Source: Deltaproteobacteria bacterium (lineage in GTDB: Bacteria; Myxococcota_A; UBA796; GCA-2862545). Taken from it: a DNA stretch of 64,000 nt. The notes under the pieces were generated by a model. That model was not told the DNA's origin, ran no database searches, and worked only from the letters and a program-made list of their open reading frames with translations. The DNA lies in assembly GCA_007693595.1 (NCBI GenBank), contig REDI01000089.1, forward strand, positions 1 to 64,000. Direction: 5' to 3'. A program made the translations under genes and the position numbers. This document shows positions 54,435 through 63,485 of this stretch, piece by piece (within the stretch, counting starts at the first letter, position 1; each line of letters opens with the position of its first letter).

Positions 54435-55156
54435 GCTGGCGCTGGTCCTTGATGCTCGATGCGGGGGCGGTCGCCCTGGCGGGGGTCGCACTGGGAGGCA
54501 CCGGCGTCGTGGTGGTGCAGGGCCTCGACCGACTCGCGTCCGATCAAGGACAGGGCTGGGCCGTCCTATTCGCCGAGGTCCTTCGTCTTTTGCTCTTCGG
54601 AGCCCCCGCCTTGGCAGCGCTGGTCGGCTTCGCGGTGGGCGCGCGGTGGCGCTACGTCGGACGGCTCCGAGCCCTCTCGCTCTCGGGGATCTCGCCGCGT
54701 CAGGGCGGCGCGGTGATCGCTTCGGTCACGGGGATCTTGGCGCTCGTGCTCGTAGGAGCCCACGCCTGGATCCTGTGGACGTGGCCCTCCCCTTCGGTCC
54801 GTATCGTCGAGGGTGGGGTCTGGTTCCTCAGCGAAGAGGGCCCGACGCGATGGCGCTGGACGCAGGGCGGGCTAGCGAGCGAGCCGATGGAGGGCGCGCT
54901 CGCGCCCCCTCGGCGCTGGGGGCTCTGGGGGATCTCGCCCTTGGCGGTTCTCGGGGGTTTGTCGGGCTGGGGGAGCGGGATCGGTCGACACCTGGGTCGC
55001 GGGGTGATCGCGGTCGCGCTCCTCGCGGCGGCCGGGCTCTGGATCGGGGTCGGCGCCGAGCAGGCAGCGGCGATGCGATGGTCCTTGGGCATGGCGGTCG
55101 GGCCCGCGATGGCTTTGGGACTTGGGGCTTGGCTTGCGACGCGCCTGGGCACGTGA
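54431..55156 (+). CDS. LptF/LptG-family permease-like protein, short
   Basis: A 241-residue membrane protein. TTG start at 54431 with GGAGGG four bases upstream, overlapping the stop of the previous gene. The N-terminal half has LLLFGAPALAALVGFAVGARWR, then RYVGRLRALSLSGISPRQGG, which is the LptF/G coupling-helix pattern. The periplasmic part is only about 60 residues, much shorter than in canonical LptG, and the usual jellyroll seems missing. Two or three C-terminal TMs follow. A divergent, reduced LptG is the best guess. Confidence 0.55.
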   Translation: MSWRWSLMLDAGAVALAGVALGGTGVVVVQGLDRLASDQGQGWAVLFAEVLRLLLFGAPALAALVGFAVGARWRYVGRLRALSLSGISPRQGGAVIASVTGILALVLVGAHAWILWTWPSPSVRIVEGGVWFLSEEGPTRWRWTQGGLASEPMEGALAPPRRWGLWGISPLAVLGGLSGWGSGIGRHLGRGVIAVALLAAAGLWIGVGAEQAAAMRWSLGMAVGPAMALGLGAWLATRLGT

Positions 55157-55266
55157 GCTATACTCGGCGCTTCGGTTGAGCCCTATTTCTTCGTCAGGCC
55201 TTGGTCGGCCCGGAGGTCTCGATCGGCTATGCTCGGCTGCCTCGTGCTTTGAACCTAGGAGTCTTC

Positions 55267-56403
55267 ATGCGCCTCTCGCCCCTCTTCCTTCTTCTCATGA
55301 GCCCTCTGGCGGCTTGCGATGGCCTCAACCCGGCCCCTCCAGAGGAGGAGTGTAAGCTCTCTCTTCGCAGCTTGCCTGGAACGCAGTGGGTCATGCTCGA
55401 GGCCATGCCCGATGGCTCTACCCGCGAGAACCCCCGCGCGCGCATGCGCTTTTACCAGGGTGACGAGGGGATCAAGGTCGACTATTCGGTGGGGTCTCCT
55501 TACGAGATCCACACCTACGACTGCCAGGTCTCACCACGCGAGATCTCCTGCGCGGAAGAGCCGAAGCTCGTCGACTGGTGCCTGGCCTTCGAAGCCCATA
55601 AAGAGGGCAGTTGTTCCGCAGCCAAGCTCCGTGAGGTCGGCGGAAGCGGCATGGATGATACCGAAGTGATCGTCGCGATCCGCGAGGCACGGCGTCAATA
55701 CGCCGAGATGGCGGAGCGGGCCCAAGAGAACCCCGAGGTCCTCAAGCGCTTCCGCGACGCGAACAACTTCCTCGGTAACAAACTCCAGGGGCTCCTCGAC
55801 GCCCGGGTCGACAAGCGGCGTTGCCGACTCACCGTCACCGATAACTACATGACGGTCCACAACGGGCGCAAGGTGGTCGACTCCAACCCGGTCGGCACCA
55901 ATGCCTTCGTGCAAGACAAGGAGCACACCCTGCTCTTTGAAAACTGCATGGAAGGGGCCAAGTTCCTCGCCCTCGACTCCGAGACCCCACCGACCGACGA
56001 AGAGCTCAAGAGCATTGACCCTCGTCGACAGTTCACGAGCGAAGACACGATCTACTACCACTATATCGGCTTCAAACACATCGAGGCCGAAGAGGGCTGC
56101 ACCTATAGCGCCGATACGTGGGCTCAGTGGCTCCCCAAAGAAGAAGGGGTCACCCTCGAGACCATGGACTGTGACTTTACGGTCCCCGACCTCGACGAGC
56201 CCGAGAAGGGTCGAAAGATCAGTCGGTGTGTGAACTGGACCGCGAGCCACCAGTGGTCCGACACATCACCCCTCAAGTTCGTGGCCGACGACGAGACCTC
56301 CCCGCGCGCCTTCTTCGCGATGACCCGGTACAAGACCTGTGGCGACGGCGAGAAGGAGAAGCTCGACACGATCTGTTCCGCGGCTCGTGTCATGGGAATG
56401 TAG
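55267..56403 (+). CDS. Lipoprotein with many cysteines, unknown
   Basis: A 378-residue lipoprotein (MSPLAAC, Cys 17) with TAGGAG ahead of the ATG at 55267. The mature sequence is acidic with about 14 cysteines spread as probable disulfide pairs (EEECKLSL, YDCQVSPREISC, DWCLAF, GSCSAAK, KRRCRLTV). A helical stretch near residue 140 (IREARRQYAEMAERAQENPE) splits two beta-rich parts. No family is recognised. It ends 73 bases before dnaE2 and is not part of the SOS unit. Confidence 0.7.
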   Translation: MRLSPLFLLLMSPLAACDGLNPAPPEEECKLSLRSLPGTQWVMLEAMPDGSTRENPRARMRFYQGDEGIKVDYSVGSPYEIHTYDCQVSPREISCAEEPKLVDWCLAFEAHKEGSCSAAKLREVGGSGMDDTEVIVAIREARRQYAEMAERAQENPEVLKRFRDANNFLGNKLQGLLDARVDKRRCRLTVTDNYMTVHNGRKVVDSNPVGTNAFVQDKEHTLLFENCMEGAKFLALDSETPPTDEELKSIDPRRQFTSEDTIYYHYIGFKHIEAEEGCTYSADTWAQWLPKEEGVTLETMDCDFTVPDLDEPEKGRKISRCVNWTASHQWSDTSPLKFVADDETSPRAFFAMTRYKTCGDGEKEKLDTICSAARVMGM

Positions 56404-56457
56404 CCAAGAATCGTATTTTTCTGGCGGTCCATCGTGAGGGGTGGCGCGCCCATGGCG

Positions 56458-56473
56458 CTGAAAGTATGTTCAG
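56458..56473 (+). promoter_or_regulatory. LexA box of dnaE2 covering the -10 element
   Basis: CTGAAAGTATGTTCAG matches the same LexA motif as the imuA box in both half-sites. It contains a -10-like TATGTT (56465-56470). Transcription would begin at about 56477, the A of the start codon. Confidence 0.7.
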
Positions 56474-56476
56474 TGC

Positions 56477-59400
56477 ATGGCGTGGATCGAACTGTGCTGC
56501 CAGTCTGCGTTCTCGCTCCTGCAAGGGGCGAGCCTCCCCGAAGATCTGATCGAGACCGCTGCGGCGGCAGGTCTGGGGGGGCTGGCGATCGTCGACCGCG
56601 ATGGCGTCTATGGGCTCCCTCGCGCGTGGCGGGCTGCGCGGGCTCACGACCTTCAGCTGATCTGTGGAGCGACGCTGACCGTCGAAGATCAGCCCTCGGT
56701 CGTGGCCCTCGTCGAGGACCTGAGCGGGTGGGGTGCGCTGTGTCGCTGGCTTACTCGCGCCCACCACCGCGCAGCCAAGGGGCAGGCCTCCCTTGAGCTC
56801 TCGCACCTCGCGGCTGGGGCGCCGGGGATCACGTTGCTCCTTCGCCCAGGCTGGACCCCCCAGACCGCCGCGGCCCTCGCGCGCGCCTACCCGGGCCGAC
56901 TCGGGGTGCTGCTCTCGCGCCAGCTCGGTCCTGGCGATGCGCGGGCCACGGAAGGGGCGCTTCGCCTGTCTCGCGCCCTGGGAGCGCCTGTCGTGGCGAC
57001 CAACGAGGTGCTCTACCACAGCCGCGATCGATCTCGCGTCGCCGACGTACTGACCTGTATCCGTCGCGGGTGTACCCTCGAGCAGGGGGGCCATGCCCTG
57101 GCGGCCAACGCGGAGCGCTCCCTCATCACCGAGCACGAGATACGGGTCAAGTTCGCCGACCTTCCTCAGGCGGTCGACGCTGCGGCCGCCATCGCCGCGC
57201 GCTGCACCTTCTCCCTCGCCGAGCTGCGCTATCGCTACCCCCACGAGGTCGTGCCAGCGGGTCAGACCCCGATGTCCTGGCTGCGTCACCTCACCGAACA
57301 GGGGCTCGAGCGCCGCTACCCCGGCGGGCTTCCCGCGCAGGTCCGCGAGCGCTGCGAGCACGAGCTCGCCATCATCGAGCGCCTCCAATACCCGAGCTAT
57401 TTCCTAACCGTTCACGATATCGTCGCCTTCGCGCGCAGCCGTGGCATCCTCTGCCAAGGCAGAGGCTCGGCCGCAAACTCTGCTGTCTGCTATGCCTTGG
57501 GTATCACCGCGGTCGATCCCTCCCGAGCGAGCCTGCTCTTCGAGCGATTCATCAGCGAAGAACGGGGGGAGCCACCCGACATCGACGTAGACTTCGAGCA
57601 CACCCGCCGCGAAGAGGTCCTCCAGTATGTCTATGAGCGCTATGGCCGTGATCGGGCAGCGCTGGTCAACGAGGTGATCTCGTATCGCCTGCGCTCCGCC
57701 ATCCGAGATGTCGGTAAGGTCTTTGGCTTGTCGCTCGATCAGGTCGACCGCCTCGCCAAGTGCACCGATCGCTGGAGTGCGGGGCAGGGGGTGGAGCTAC
57801 GCGATTTGATCCTCGAGGCAGGGCTCGATCCAGACGATCACAGCGTGCGCCACACTCTCGCGTATGCGGGGGCCCTCAAGGGGCTGCCCCGGCATCTGTC
57901 GATCCACGTCGGAGGCTTCGTTATCGCCGATGAACCCTTGACCTCGCTCGTGCCGGTCGAGCCCGCCGCGATGTCGGGTCGCACCGTGATCCAATGGGAC
58001 AAGGACGACATCGACATTGTGGGTTTCGTCAAGGTAGATTGCTTGGCGTTGGGCATGCTCAGCGCGATCCGAGAGACCTTCGATCTGGTCTATCAGACGC
58101 ACGGCCTCGACCTCGACCTGGCCACGGTGCCGGCAGAAGATCCCGAGGTCTACGAGATGTTCTGTCGCGCGGACACCGTGGGCGTCTTCCAGATCGAGTC
58201 TCGCGCGCAGATGTCCATGCTGCCCCGGCTTCGTCCCCGCTGTTTCTACGACCTGGTCATCGAGGTCGCGATCGTACGTCCTGGGCCGATCCAGGGCGGA
58301 ATGGTGCATCCCTACCTACGTCGCCGCAGCGGCGATGAGCCAGTCACCTACGCCCATCCTGCGCTTCGGCCGGTTCTCGAGCGCACCTTGGGCGTGCCGC
58401 TCTTCCAAGAGCAGGTCATGCAGATGGCGGTTGATGTCGGGGGCTTCACTCCTGGGCAAGCCGATGAACTCCGGCGTGCCATGGCGGCCTGGCGCAAGCG
58501 CGGCTCGATGAACGCGATGGCCGAGCGACTGGTTCAAGGCATGCTCGCCCGTGGGATCTCCGAGGAGTATGCGCAGCGGATCTTTCAGCAGATCCATGGC
58601 TTTGGCGAGTATGGCTTCCCCGAGTCGCACGCGGCGAGCTTCGCGCTTCTGGTCTACGTCTCGGGGTGGCTCAAGTGCCATCATCCCGCCGCCTTTGCAG
58701 CCGCGCTCGTCAATAGCCAGCCGATGGGCTTCTACAGTCCTCGAGCCTTGCTCCTCGACGCGCAGCGCCACGGGGTCGAGGTAAGGCCTATCTGCGTGCA
58801 GCGCAGCGCGTGGGACTGCACCCTTGAGCCTTGCTCTGACGGGTGGGCGATCCGAGTAGGATTGCGGCTCATCAAGGGGCTCGCGCAGGAGCAGGCAGCG
58901 CGGCTGACCCAGGCTCGCGATCGAGCCCCTTTCCGCGACCTCGCCGACCTCGCCCGTCGGACCGCCTTGCCCCAGGACGCCCTTCAAGCGCTCGCCGAGG
59001 CCAACGCCTTCGCCGCCTTCGGCCTTGACCGTCGACGCGCCGCGTGGGAGCTGCAAGGCCTCTGGGCCTCCCTTCCCCTCTTCGCCGGACTCCGCCGTAA
59101 CGAGCCGGCGCCACCCCTACCGCCCGAGACCCCAGCCCAGGCGATCGACACCGACTATCGCCGGGTGGGGCTCTCGGTCGACAAGCACCCCATGCAGCTC
59201 GTGCGTCAGGCTCGCCCCGAGCTTCCGTCCCTCGCCCAGGTCGGGGAGCTCGATGGCGGGCAGCGGGTGCGTTGCGCAGGGCTCGTCACCAGCCGCCAGC
59301 GCCCAGGAACCTCGAAGGGGGTGGTCTTTATGACCCTCGAAGACGAGACCGCCCTGCTCAACCTCGTCGTCTGGCCCAAGATCTGGTCCGAGCACCGGAG

Positions 59401-59542
59401 GCTCGCGCGCGGAGCGGTCTTGCTGGGGGTCGAGGGGGTGGTGCAGCGCCAAGGTCGTGCCCTCAGCCTCAGGGTCGAGCGCTTCTGGCCCGTCGAGTCC
59501 ACCGATCTAGAACTTCAAGCTTGCTCTCGTGACTTCCACTGA
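56477..59542 (+). CDS. dnaE2: Error-prone DNA polymerase III alpha subunit DnaE2 (ImuC)
   Basis: A 1,021-residue C-family polymerase, the catalytic member of the SOS mutasome with ImuA and ImuB. The N-terminal PHP domain (WIELCCQSAFSLLQGASLPE, IVDRDGVYG) lacks most metal-binding histidines, as usual for DnaE2. Polymerase motifs: RGILCQGRGSAANSAVCY, EPPDIDVDFEHTRREEVL with the catalytic aspartates (near 367-371), FVKVDCLALGMLSAI, and VDVGGFTPGQADELRRAMA. The C-terminal OB fold (GVVFMTLEDETALLNLVVWP) ends the protein. The ATG has no ribosome site because a LexA box ends three bases upstream. It lies 16 kb from imuAB. Confidence 0.93.
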   Translation: MAWIELCCQSAFSLLQGASLPEDLIETAAAAGLGGLAIVDRDGVYGLPRAWRAARAHDLQLICGATLTVEDQPSVVALVEDLSGWGALCRWLTRAHHRAAKGQASLELSHLAAGAPGITLLLRPGWTPQTAAALARAYPGRLGVLLSRQLGPGDARATEGALRLSRALGAPVVATNEVLYHSRDRSRVADVLTCIRRGCTLEQGGHALAANAERSLITEHEIRVKFADLPQAVDAAAAIAARCTFSLAELRYRYPHEVVPAGQTPMSWLRHLTEQGLERRYPGGLPAQVRERCEHELAIIERLQYPSYFLTVHDIVAFARSRGILCQGRGSAANSAVCYALGITAVDPSRASLLFERFISEERGEPPDIDVDFEHTRREEVLQYVYERYGRDRAALVNEVISYRLRSAIRDVGKVFGLSLDQVDRLAKCTDRWSAGQGVELRDLILEAGLDPDDHSVRHTLAYAGALKGLPRHLSIHVGGFVIADEPLTSLVPVEPAAMSGRTVIQWDKDDIDIVGFVKVDCLALGMLSAIRETFDLVYQTHGLDLDLATVPAEDPEVYEMFCRADTVGVFQIESRAQMSMLPRLRPRCFYDLVIEVAIVRPGPIQGGMVHPYLRRRSGDEPVTYAHPALRPVLERTLGVPLFQEQVMQMAVDVGGFTPGQADELRRAMAAWRKRGSMNAMAERLVQGMLARGISEEYAQRIFQQIHGFGEYGFPESHAASFALLVYVSGWLKCHHPAAFAAALVNSQPMGFYSPRALLLDAQRHGVEVRPICVQRSAWDCTLEPCSDGWAIRVGLRLIKGLAQEQAARLTQARDRAPFRDLADLARRTALPQDALQALAEANAFAAFGLDRRRAAWELQGLWASLPLFAGLRRNEPAPPLPPETPAQAIDTDYRRVGLSVDKHPMQLVRQARPELPSLAQVGELDGGQRVRCAGLVTSRQRPGTSKGVVFMTLEDETALLNLVVWPKIWSEHRRLARGAVLLGVEGVVQRQGRALSLRVERFWPVESTDLELQACSRDFH

Positions 59543-59666
59543 AAAGGTCGCGAGCTGGGCCCGCTGGAGCCGCTGCGAGGGAGCGCCTCACGCCATGGCC
59601 TTAGGTTGGAGCTTCGTCGCAAACGAGATAGGCTGTGCCGGCTTCAGGATCTCAGGGGAGGGTCTC

Positions 59667-60314
59667 ATGCACGCCCAACATCTCGTCGTCGCCGCGGTCG
59701 TGTTCGCGGCCTGCGCTCCCGTGCCACCCACCTTGCTCACCGGCGACGTCGCGCGCGAGCTCGACGCACCCTCGGTCCGCTTCGTCGAGGTGAACACCGA
59801 AGATCGCCTCTCCAACCCGATCTCGGTCCAGTTTCACGTCAGCTCCGACGATCAGCCCGTCTCCACCGTGCCGCTGACCCTCTCCTCCGATGTCGACGGC
59901 GACTTGTGGATCGGCAACGCCCCCGACCGTCGTCCCCTCACTTGGACCGGCGATCTCTCCCCTGGGACTCACGAGCTCGTGATTGAGGGGCGCGATCATC
60001 AGGGCGTCGCCGTTCAAGACACCGCGATCGTTCGCGTGCGCTTCGACGCGCCGCCTGAGTGCGAGATCGTTCGTCCCACCGACGGGTCGACGGTGGTGTC
60101 GCGGGTCGATGACGTGGACTTTGAGGTGTTCGCCGTCTCCCCCGACGACGAGCCCCTCACCATCCTCTGGCGCTCCTCGCTCGACGGGCCGCTCGCCATC
60201 GGACCGACCTTCACACGCCGCATGTTGGCCGTGGGCGAGCACGTGATCTCGGTCGAGGTCCGCGACGGGATTCACCAGCCTTGTCGCGACGAGATCCTCC
60301 TGGTCGTCGAGTAG
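59667..60314 (+). CDS. Lipoprotein with two Ig-like domains
   Basis: A 215-residue lipoprotein (VVFAAC, Cys 16) starting at the ATG at 59667 with GGGGAGGG upstream. The mature part looks like two PKD/Ig-type beta-sandwiches: RLSNPISVQFHVSSDDQP to GTHELVIEGRDHQGVA, and CEIVRPTDGSTVVSRVDDVDF to GEHVISVEVRDGI, with a Cys pair in the second (about 134 and 206). The function is unknown; probably a surface or periplasmic binding module. Confidence 0.7.
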   Translation: MHAQHLVVAAVVFAACAPVPPTLLTGDVARELDAPSVRFVEVNTEDRLSNPISVQFHVSSDDQPVSTVPLTLSSDVDGDLWIGNAPDRRPLTWTGDLSPGTHELVIEGRDHQGVAVQDTAIVRVRFDAPPECEIVRPTDGSTVVSRVDDVDFEVFAVSPDDEPLTILWRSSLDGPLAIGPTFTRRMLAVGEHVISVEVRDGIHQPCRDEILLVVE

Positions 60315-60791
60315 GTCTCAGGCCAACTGTCCACAGGTGCTCCACAGATCGGGCATCTCGAAAGCCCTGGTTGCTCCGTCCCGCGAGCGAGAGGAGGGGG
60401 GCGGAGGTGATCTTGGGGTAGGTTGTAAGCAGATAAGCATAGTAACGAATAGAGAGTCAATAGAGATTAATGTTGGAGCGAAGGGAAGTTTTTTCAGAAT
60501 ATTCCCTTGCGCGCTGAGTGGTCAGCCCCTATACTCAGACCACCAGCGACCCCGCTGGTCACCTCTCCCCCGGCCGCAAGGCCAACCCCGGCCACCGTAG
60601 GTTTCCCCGATCTACGGTGGCCATCGCCCACCCCCCGCCGCGCCACCGAGCTTCAGCACCGCACCCCACCCGGTCAGCGTTCCCGTTGACCAGCCGCTTC
60701 CTTCCCGCGGTCTATGCGTTACGCTGAGGTTCAGGTGGCGGGCCCGGGTGATGGCGCTCGTTGTGCTGTTCATTGGACCTCGGGGGCCGCT
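60315..60791. other. Intergenic region with AT-rich stretch and inverted repeats
   Basis: No gene is supported. 60420-60510 is strikingly AT-rich for this genome and may hold promoters. 60543-60558 has CCAGCG facing CGCTGG, and a longer inverted repeat lies at 60590-60622. A GTG-initiated upstream extension of the next gene (from 60714) cannot be excluded. Confidence 0.45.
60590..60622 (+). repeat. Perfect 11-bp inverted repeat
   Basis: GGCCACCGTAG (60590-60600) and CTACGGTGGCC (60612-60622) flank an 11-base loop. It could be a terminator of a short transcript from the AT-rich region or an operator for the following gene. Confidence 0.5.
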
Positions 60792-62345
60792 GTGAAGGTG
60801 CGAACGGTCATCGTCGTCCTCGGTGCTACGGCGCTTGGAGGACTGCTTGGGCTCGGCGTGGTCGGATGGTGGTACGCCGAGGACTTGATCGAGCTGCGAC
60901 GGGTCTGGCGGACAGCGCAGCCCCTCACGGAGGTGGAGCAGGCGCAGGTCGCCGCGTGTGAAGACCCAGGCTGGATCGGGCTTGCCAAGGTGTTGGAGCA
61001 GGATCTCGAGGTCGCGTGTCCCCCCCTGTGGTTCGCCGAAGCCGCGAGGGGTCACCTGCGAGAGGGTCGGAGGCGAAGGGTTGAGCGCCTGGTCCTGGTC
61101 GCCTCCGATGTGCAGCGCAGCACGAGGGCGCGCGTCAGGGCAGGCACGGCCCTGTGGGCCATCTCGGAGCCTTGGCCTACGGCCTTGCCGCTGTGGCTCC
61201 GCCGTTCCGAGATGGGGTCTTCGAGAGAGGCCTTGCTCGAGGCCGCCGAGGCGCGATCCGAGCTGCGGGAGCTGCTCGATGTGGAGCTGAGGTGGACGCT
61301 CGACCAGCGTCTGGAGGAGGCGCTCGGTGCCCCCGAGGGTGCGCTGGTTCGTGCGCTCCGAGTGTCGTCGGTGCTCTCGGGCGACGAGGGGGTTCGGGTG
61401 CGCTCAGCGCGCATCGAGACCGGCTTTCAGGCCTTGGGGCTGACCCACGAGGCGTGGGTCGAGTCGGTCGCCCGTCATCAGTCCGGTCGTCCCCTAGGGC
61501 ATCTCCCGCTCTCCCTCGTGGAGCCGATCGCCAGGCACGGGCAGCGCTGTGCCGAAGGGGTGGAGCCCGAGTGCGCCCTCCTCTTGGCGGATCTCCTAGA
61601 GGGCCCCAGAAGCGCGCCTCCTGATCGGGCGCTGCCTCGTCCGCTCGAATCGTACCTGGATATTGCATTCGAAAAGATGCCATCCATGAGGTCCGCTCAA
61701 CGAGCGTACCTGTGGACCGTCCTGGAGTGGCTCTCCGAGGCACAGGGGCCCGATCGTGCCGTCCGGCTGCTCGCCTCCCTCACCGATGGCGAGGTGGATC
61801 TGGACCGGCTGGCTGTGGGCCTCGCGAGTTCTCCGATCGACGTCCTGCACCACCGCACGGGATCGCCGTTCATGGTGGCGCTTACCGCCCGCGCGCTGGG
61901 CATGGCGCTCGAGCTGCGAGTCGAGGCGGCGGCGACCGACGGTCTTGTCTATCTACAGGTGGGCTCCCACGTCGTCGCCCTCGATGCTTGTGGTCGGTCT
62001 CGAGCGCTCCAGCCCGACGAAGCCATGCCCGAGGTCTGGCCTGTCGAATCGATCTTCGCGCAAGCCATGATCGAGGCTTCGGGCGCGGCTCTCCGACGCG
62101 GCGAGGCTTCCCGCTCCCGTCGTCTCGCGGAGCTGGCATCCAGTGTCGATCCTCTGAGTGCTGGGGGGCACGATGCCGCGGCGTCCAGCGAGGGGCTGAA
62201 GCTGTCCACGGTCCTCGCCGAGCTTTGGCCTCAGCCGGGCGGTGGAGCTTCCACGGCGCGCGCTGCCTGGTTCGAGGATCAGGCTGGGATCTGGAGTCCG
62301 CCTGAGGCGTGCCCAGCCTTTCCTGCCGAGCCCCCCGAGGGCTGA
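60792..62345 (+). CDS. N-terminally membrane-anchored helical protein, unknown
   Basis: About 517 residues if it starts at the GTG at 60792, which puts a single TM (TVIVVLGATALGGLLGLGVVGWW) at the N-terminus; a start at 60714 would add 26 residues. The remainder is helix-rich with many Leu/Ala/Arg/Glu repeats and tetratricopeptide-like spacing, but no clear consensus. A short segment (HHRTGSPFMVALTARALGMALELRVEAAAT, seen as GSPFMVALTARALGMA) is followed by LVYLQVGSHVVALDACG, reminiscent of a transglutaminase-like fold, without a convincing catalytic triad. Probably periplasmic. Confidence 0.65.
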   Translation: MKVRTVIVVLGATALGGLLGLGVVGWWYAEDLIELRRVWRTAQPLTEVEQAQVAACEDPGWIGLAKVLEQDLEVACPPLWFAEAARGHLREGRRRRVERLVLVASDVQRSTRARVRAGTALWAISEPWPTALPLWLRRSEMGSSREALLEAAEARSELRELLDVELRWTLDQRLEEALGAPEGALVRALRVSSVLSGDEGVRVRSARIETGFQALGLTHEAWVESVARHQSGRPLGHLPLSLVEPIARHGQRCAEGVEPECALLLADLLEGPRSAPPDRALPRPLESYLDIAFEKMPSMRSAQRAYLWTVLEWLSEAQGPDRAVRLLASLTDGEVDLDRLAVGLASSPIDVLHHRTGSPFMVALTARALGMALELRVEAAATDGLVYLQVGSHVVALDACGRSRALQPDEAMPEVWPVESIFAQAMIEASGAALRRGEASRSRRLAELASSVDPLSAGGHDAAASSEGLKLSTVLAELWPQPGGGASTARAAWFEDQAGIWSPPEACPAFPAEPPEG

Positions 62346-62408
62346 GGCGGCAGCTTCGTGAGAGGCGCGCTACCTTTGGCACGTTCCGAAGAGCTCCTGG
62401 AGGCGAGG

Positions 62409-63344
62409 ATGGCTGACTTCAAGAATGAGTTCGCGTGGTCGTGGAGCCGTCATCGCGCCTTCGAAGAGTGTCGTCGAAAGTATTGGTTAAACCACTATGG
62501 TTTCTGGGGTGGATGGCGCCGGGACGATCCTGCGCGGGAGATCTACATCCAAAAGCGGCTCAACACTCGCCCTCAGTGGCTTGGCTCGTTGGTCCACGAG
62601 CAGGCCGAGCGGCTCCTGAAAGAAGGTCTACAAGGCAGGGCGCTAGAGCCTGATCGCGCGGTGGAGCGGGCCACTCGTCGCGCCTGGAGCATGATCCGCG
62701 AGAGCGAGCGCGGTAGGTACCGCGATGACCCCAAGAGGATGCCAGGTTTCGTTGAACACTACTATGGGATCGAGGTCTCGCCCGAGCAATGGGAGGCCGA
62801 CGTGTCCGAGGCCGCGCGGCAGGTCGCCGGCCTCTTCGATAATCCGGTTTTTGACCGCTTGTTAAGGGTGCGGGGTCAGATCCGGGAGATCGAGGAGCTA
62901 CGGCAGTTCGTGCTCGTCGATGTGCCGATCTGGGTCTCGCTCGATGTGCTGGTGGCCGATGGCGAAGGGGGCTTTGTCGTCATCGACTGGAAGACGGGCC
63001 GGGGCCACCACACCGAGAGCGTCGCCGCGCAGCTCGCGGTCTATGGAGCCTACGTCCTGCAGACCTACCTCGGCGAGGATCCGACCTGTGCACCTCCTGA
63101 TAAGGTTGGCAAAATCAAGGGGATGTACGTCAACCTTCGAAGTGGTGAGCGCGAGGTTCTCCCCCTCGACCCCGAGAGCTTGGCCCAGACGGTCGAGCAG
63201 ATCGGGGGCTCGGCTGCTGCGATGCGTGCCGCCTTGACAGATGTCGAGGAAAACCTCGCGGCAGTCGATGACTTTCCGATGTTGCCGGAGGGCGATCCGG
63301 CCTGCAGCCGGTGCCCTTTTCGCGGGACGTGCGGCCGAGCTTGA
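62409..63344 (+). CDS. PD-(D/E)XK nuclease with Cas4/AddB-type Fe-S cysteines
   Basis: A 311-residue protein of the RecB-like nuclease fold. It begins WSWSRHRAFEECRRKYWLNH, with Cys 21 and the helix seen in AddB/Cas4. An H-E pair in LGSLVHEQAERLL follows, then LDVLVADGEGGFVVIDWKTGRG with the catalytic D-x(n)-D-W-K core, and AAQLAVYGAYV as the QxxxY motif. The C-terminus has Cys 299, 302 and 308 (CSRCPFRGTC), completing a four-Cys cluster ligand set. No helicase or cas genes are nearby, so it is a stand-alone nuclease, possibly in repair or defence. GGAGGCGAGG precedes the ATG; the longer frame is not needed. Confidence 0.8.
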   Translation: MADFKNEFAWSWSRHRAFEECRRKYWLNHYGFWGGWRRDDPAREIYIQKRLNTRPQWLGSLVHEQAERLLKEGLQGRALEPDRAVERATRRAWSMIRESERGRYRDDPKRMPGFVEHYYGIEVSPEQWEADVSEAARQVAGLFDNPVFDRLLRVRGQIREIEELRQFVLVDVPIWVSLDVLVADGEGGFVVIDWKTGRGHHTESVAAQLAVYGAYVLQTYLGEDPTCAPPDKVGKIKGMYVNLRSGEREVLPLDPESLAQTVEQIGGSAAAMRAALTDVEENLAAVDDFPMLPEGDPACSRCPFRGTCGRA

Positions 63345-63378
63345 GCTTCGGGGTTGGACGGGACCGGAGGCTTTCTGG

Positions 63379-63460
63379 GGACATAGATTTGTACATAGAC
63401 CAAAATATGTCCGCATAGGCAGGGGAGGGGCTTTACAGGGGTCCAGATGTTCAGTAAAGA
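63379..63460 (+). promoter_or_regulatory. Promoter and operator-like repeats of the last gene
   Basis: TTTACA (63432-63437) and TAAAGA (63455-63460) are 17 bases apart, a sound promoter. Upstream, GGACATA (63379-63385) faces TATGTCC (63406-63412), and ACATAGA occurs twice 12 bases apart (63381 and 63393). This is consistent with a dimeric regulator binding just upstream of the promoter. Confidence 0.55.
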
Positions 63461-63485
63461 TAGAGTGCCAACAGGAGGTGTACCC

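Noticed and set aside
53465-55156. 563-codon plus-strand ORF over the lpt-like pair
   Set aside because: Its first half is a shadow of the 53430-54434 permease in another frame; only the C-terminal part from the TTG at 54431 is coding.
60320-60350. DnaA-box-like TGTCCACA and CTCCACA
   Set aside because: They differ from TTATCCACA at key positions, there is no cluster, and no replication genes are nearby.
63441-63456. Possible LexA box near GTTCAG before the last gene
   Set aside because: Only one half-site is present; the partner half does not match CTGAAC at the right spacing.
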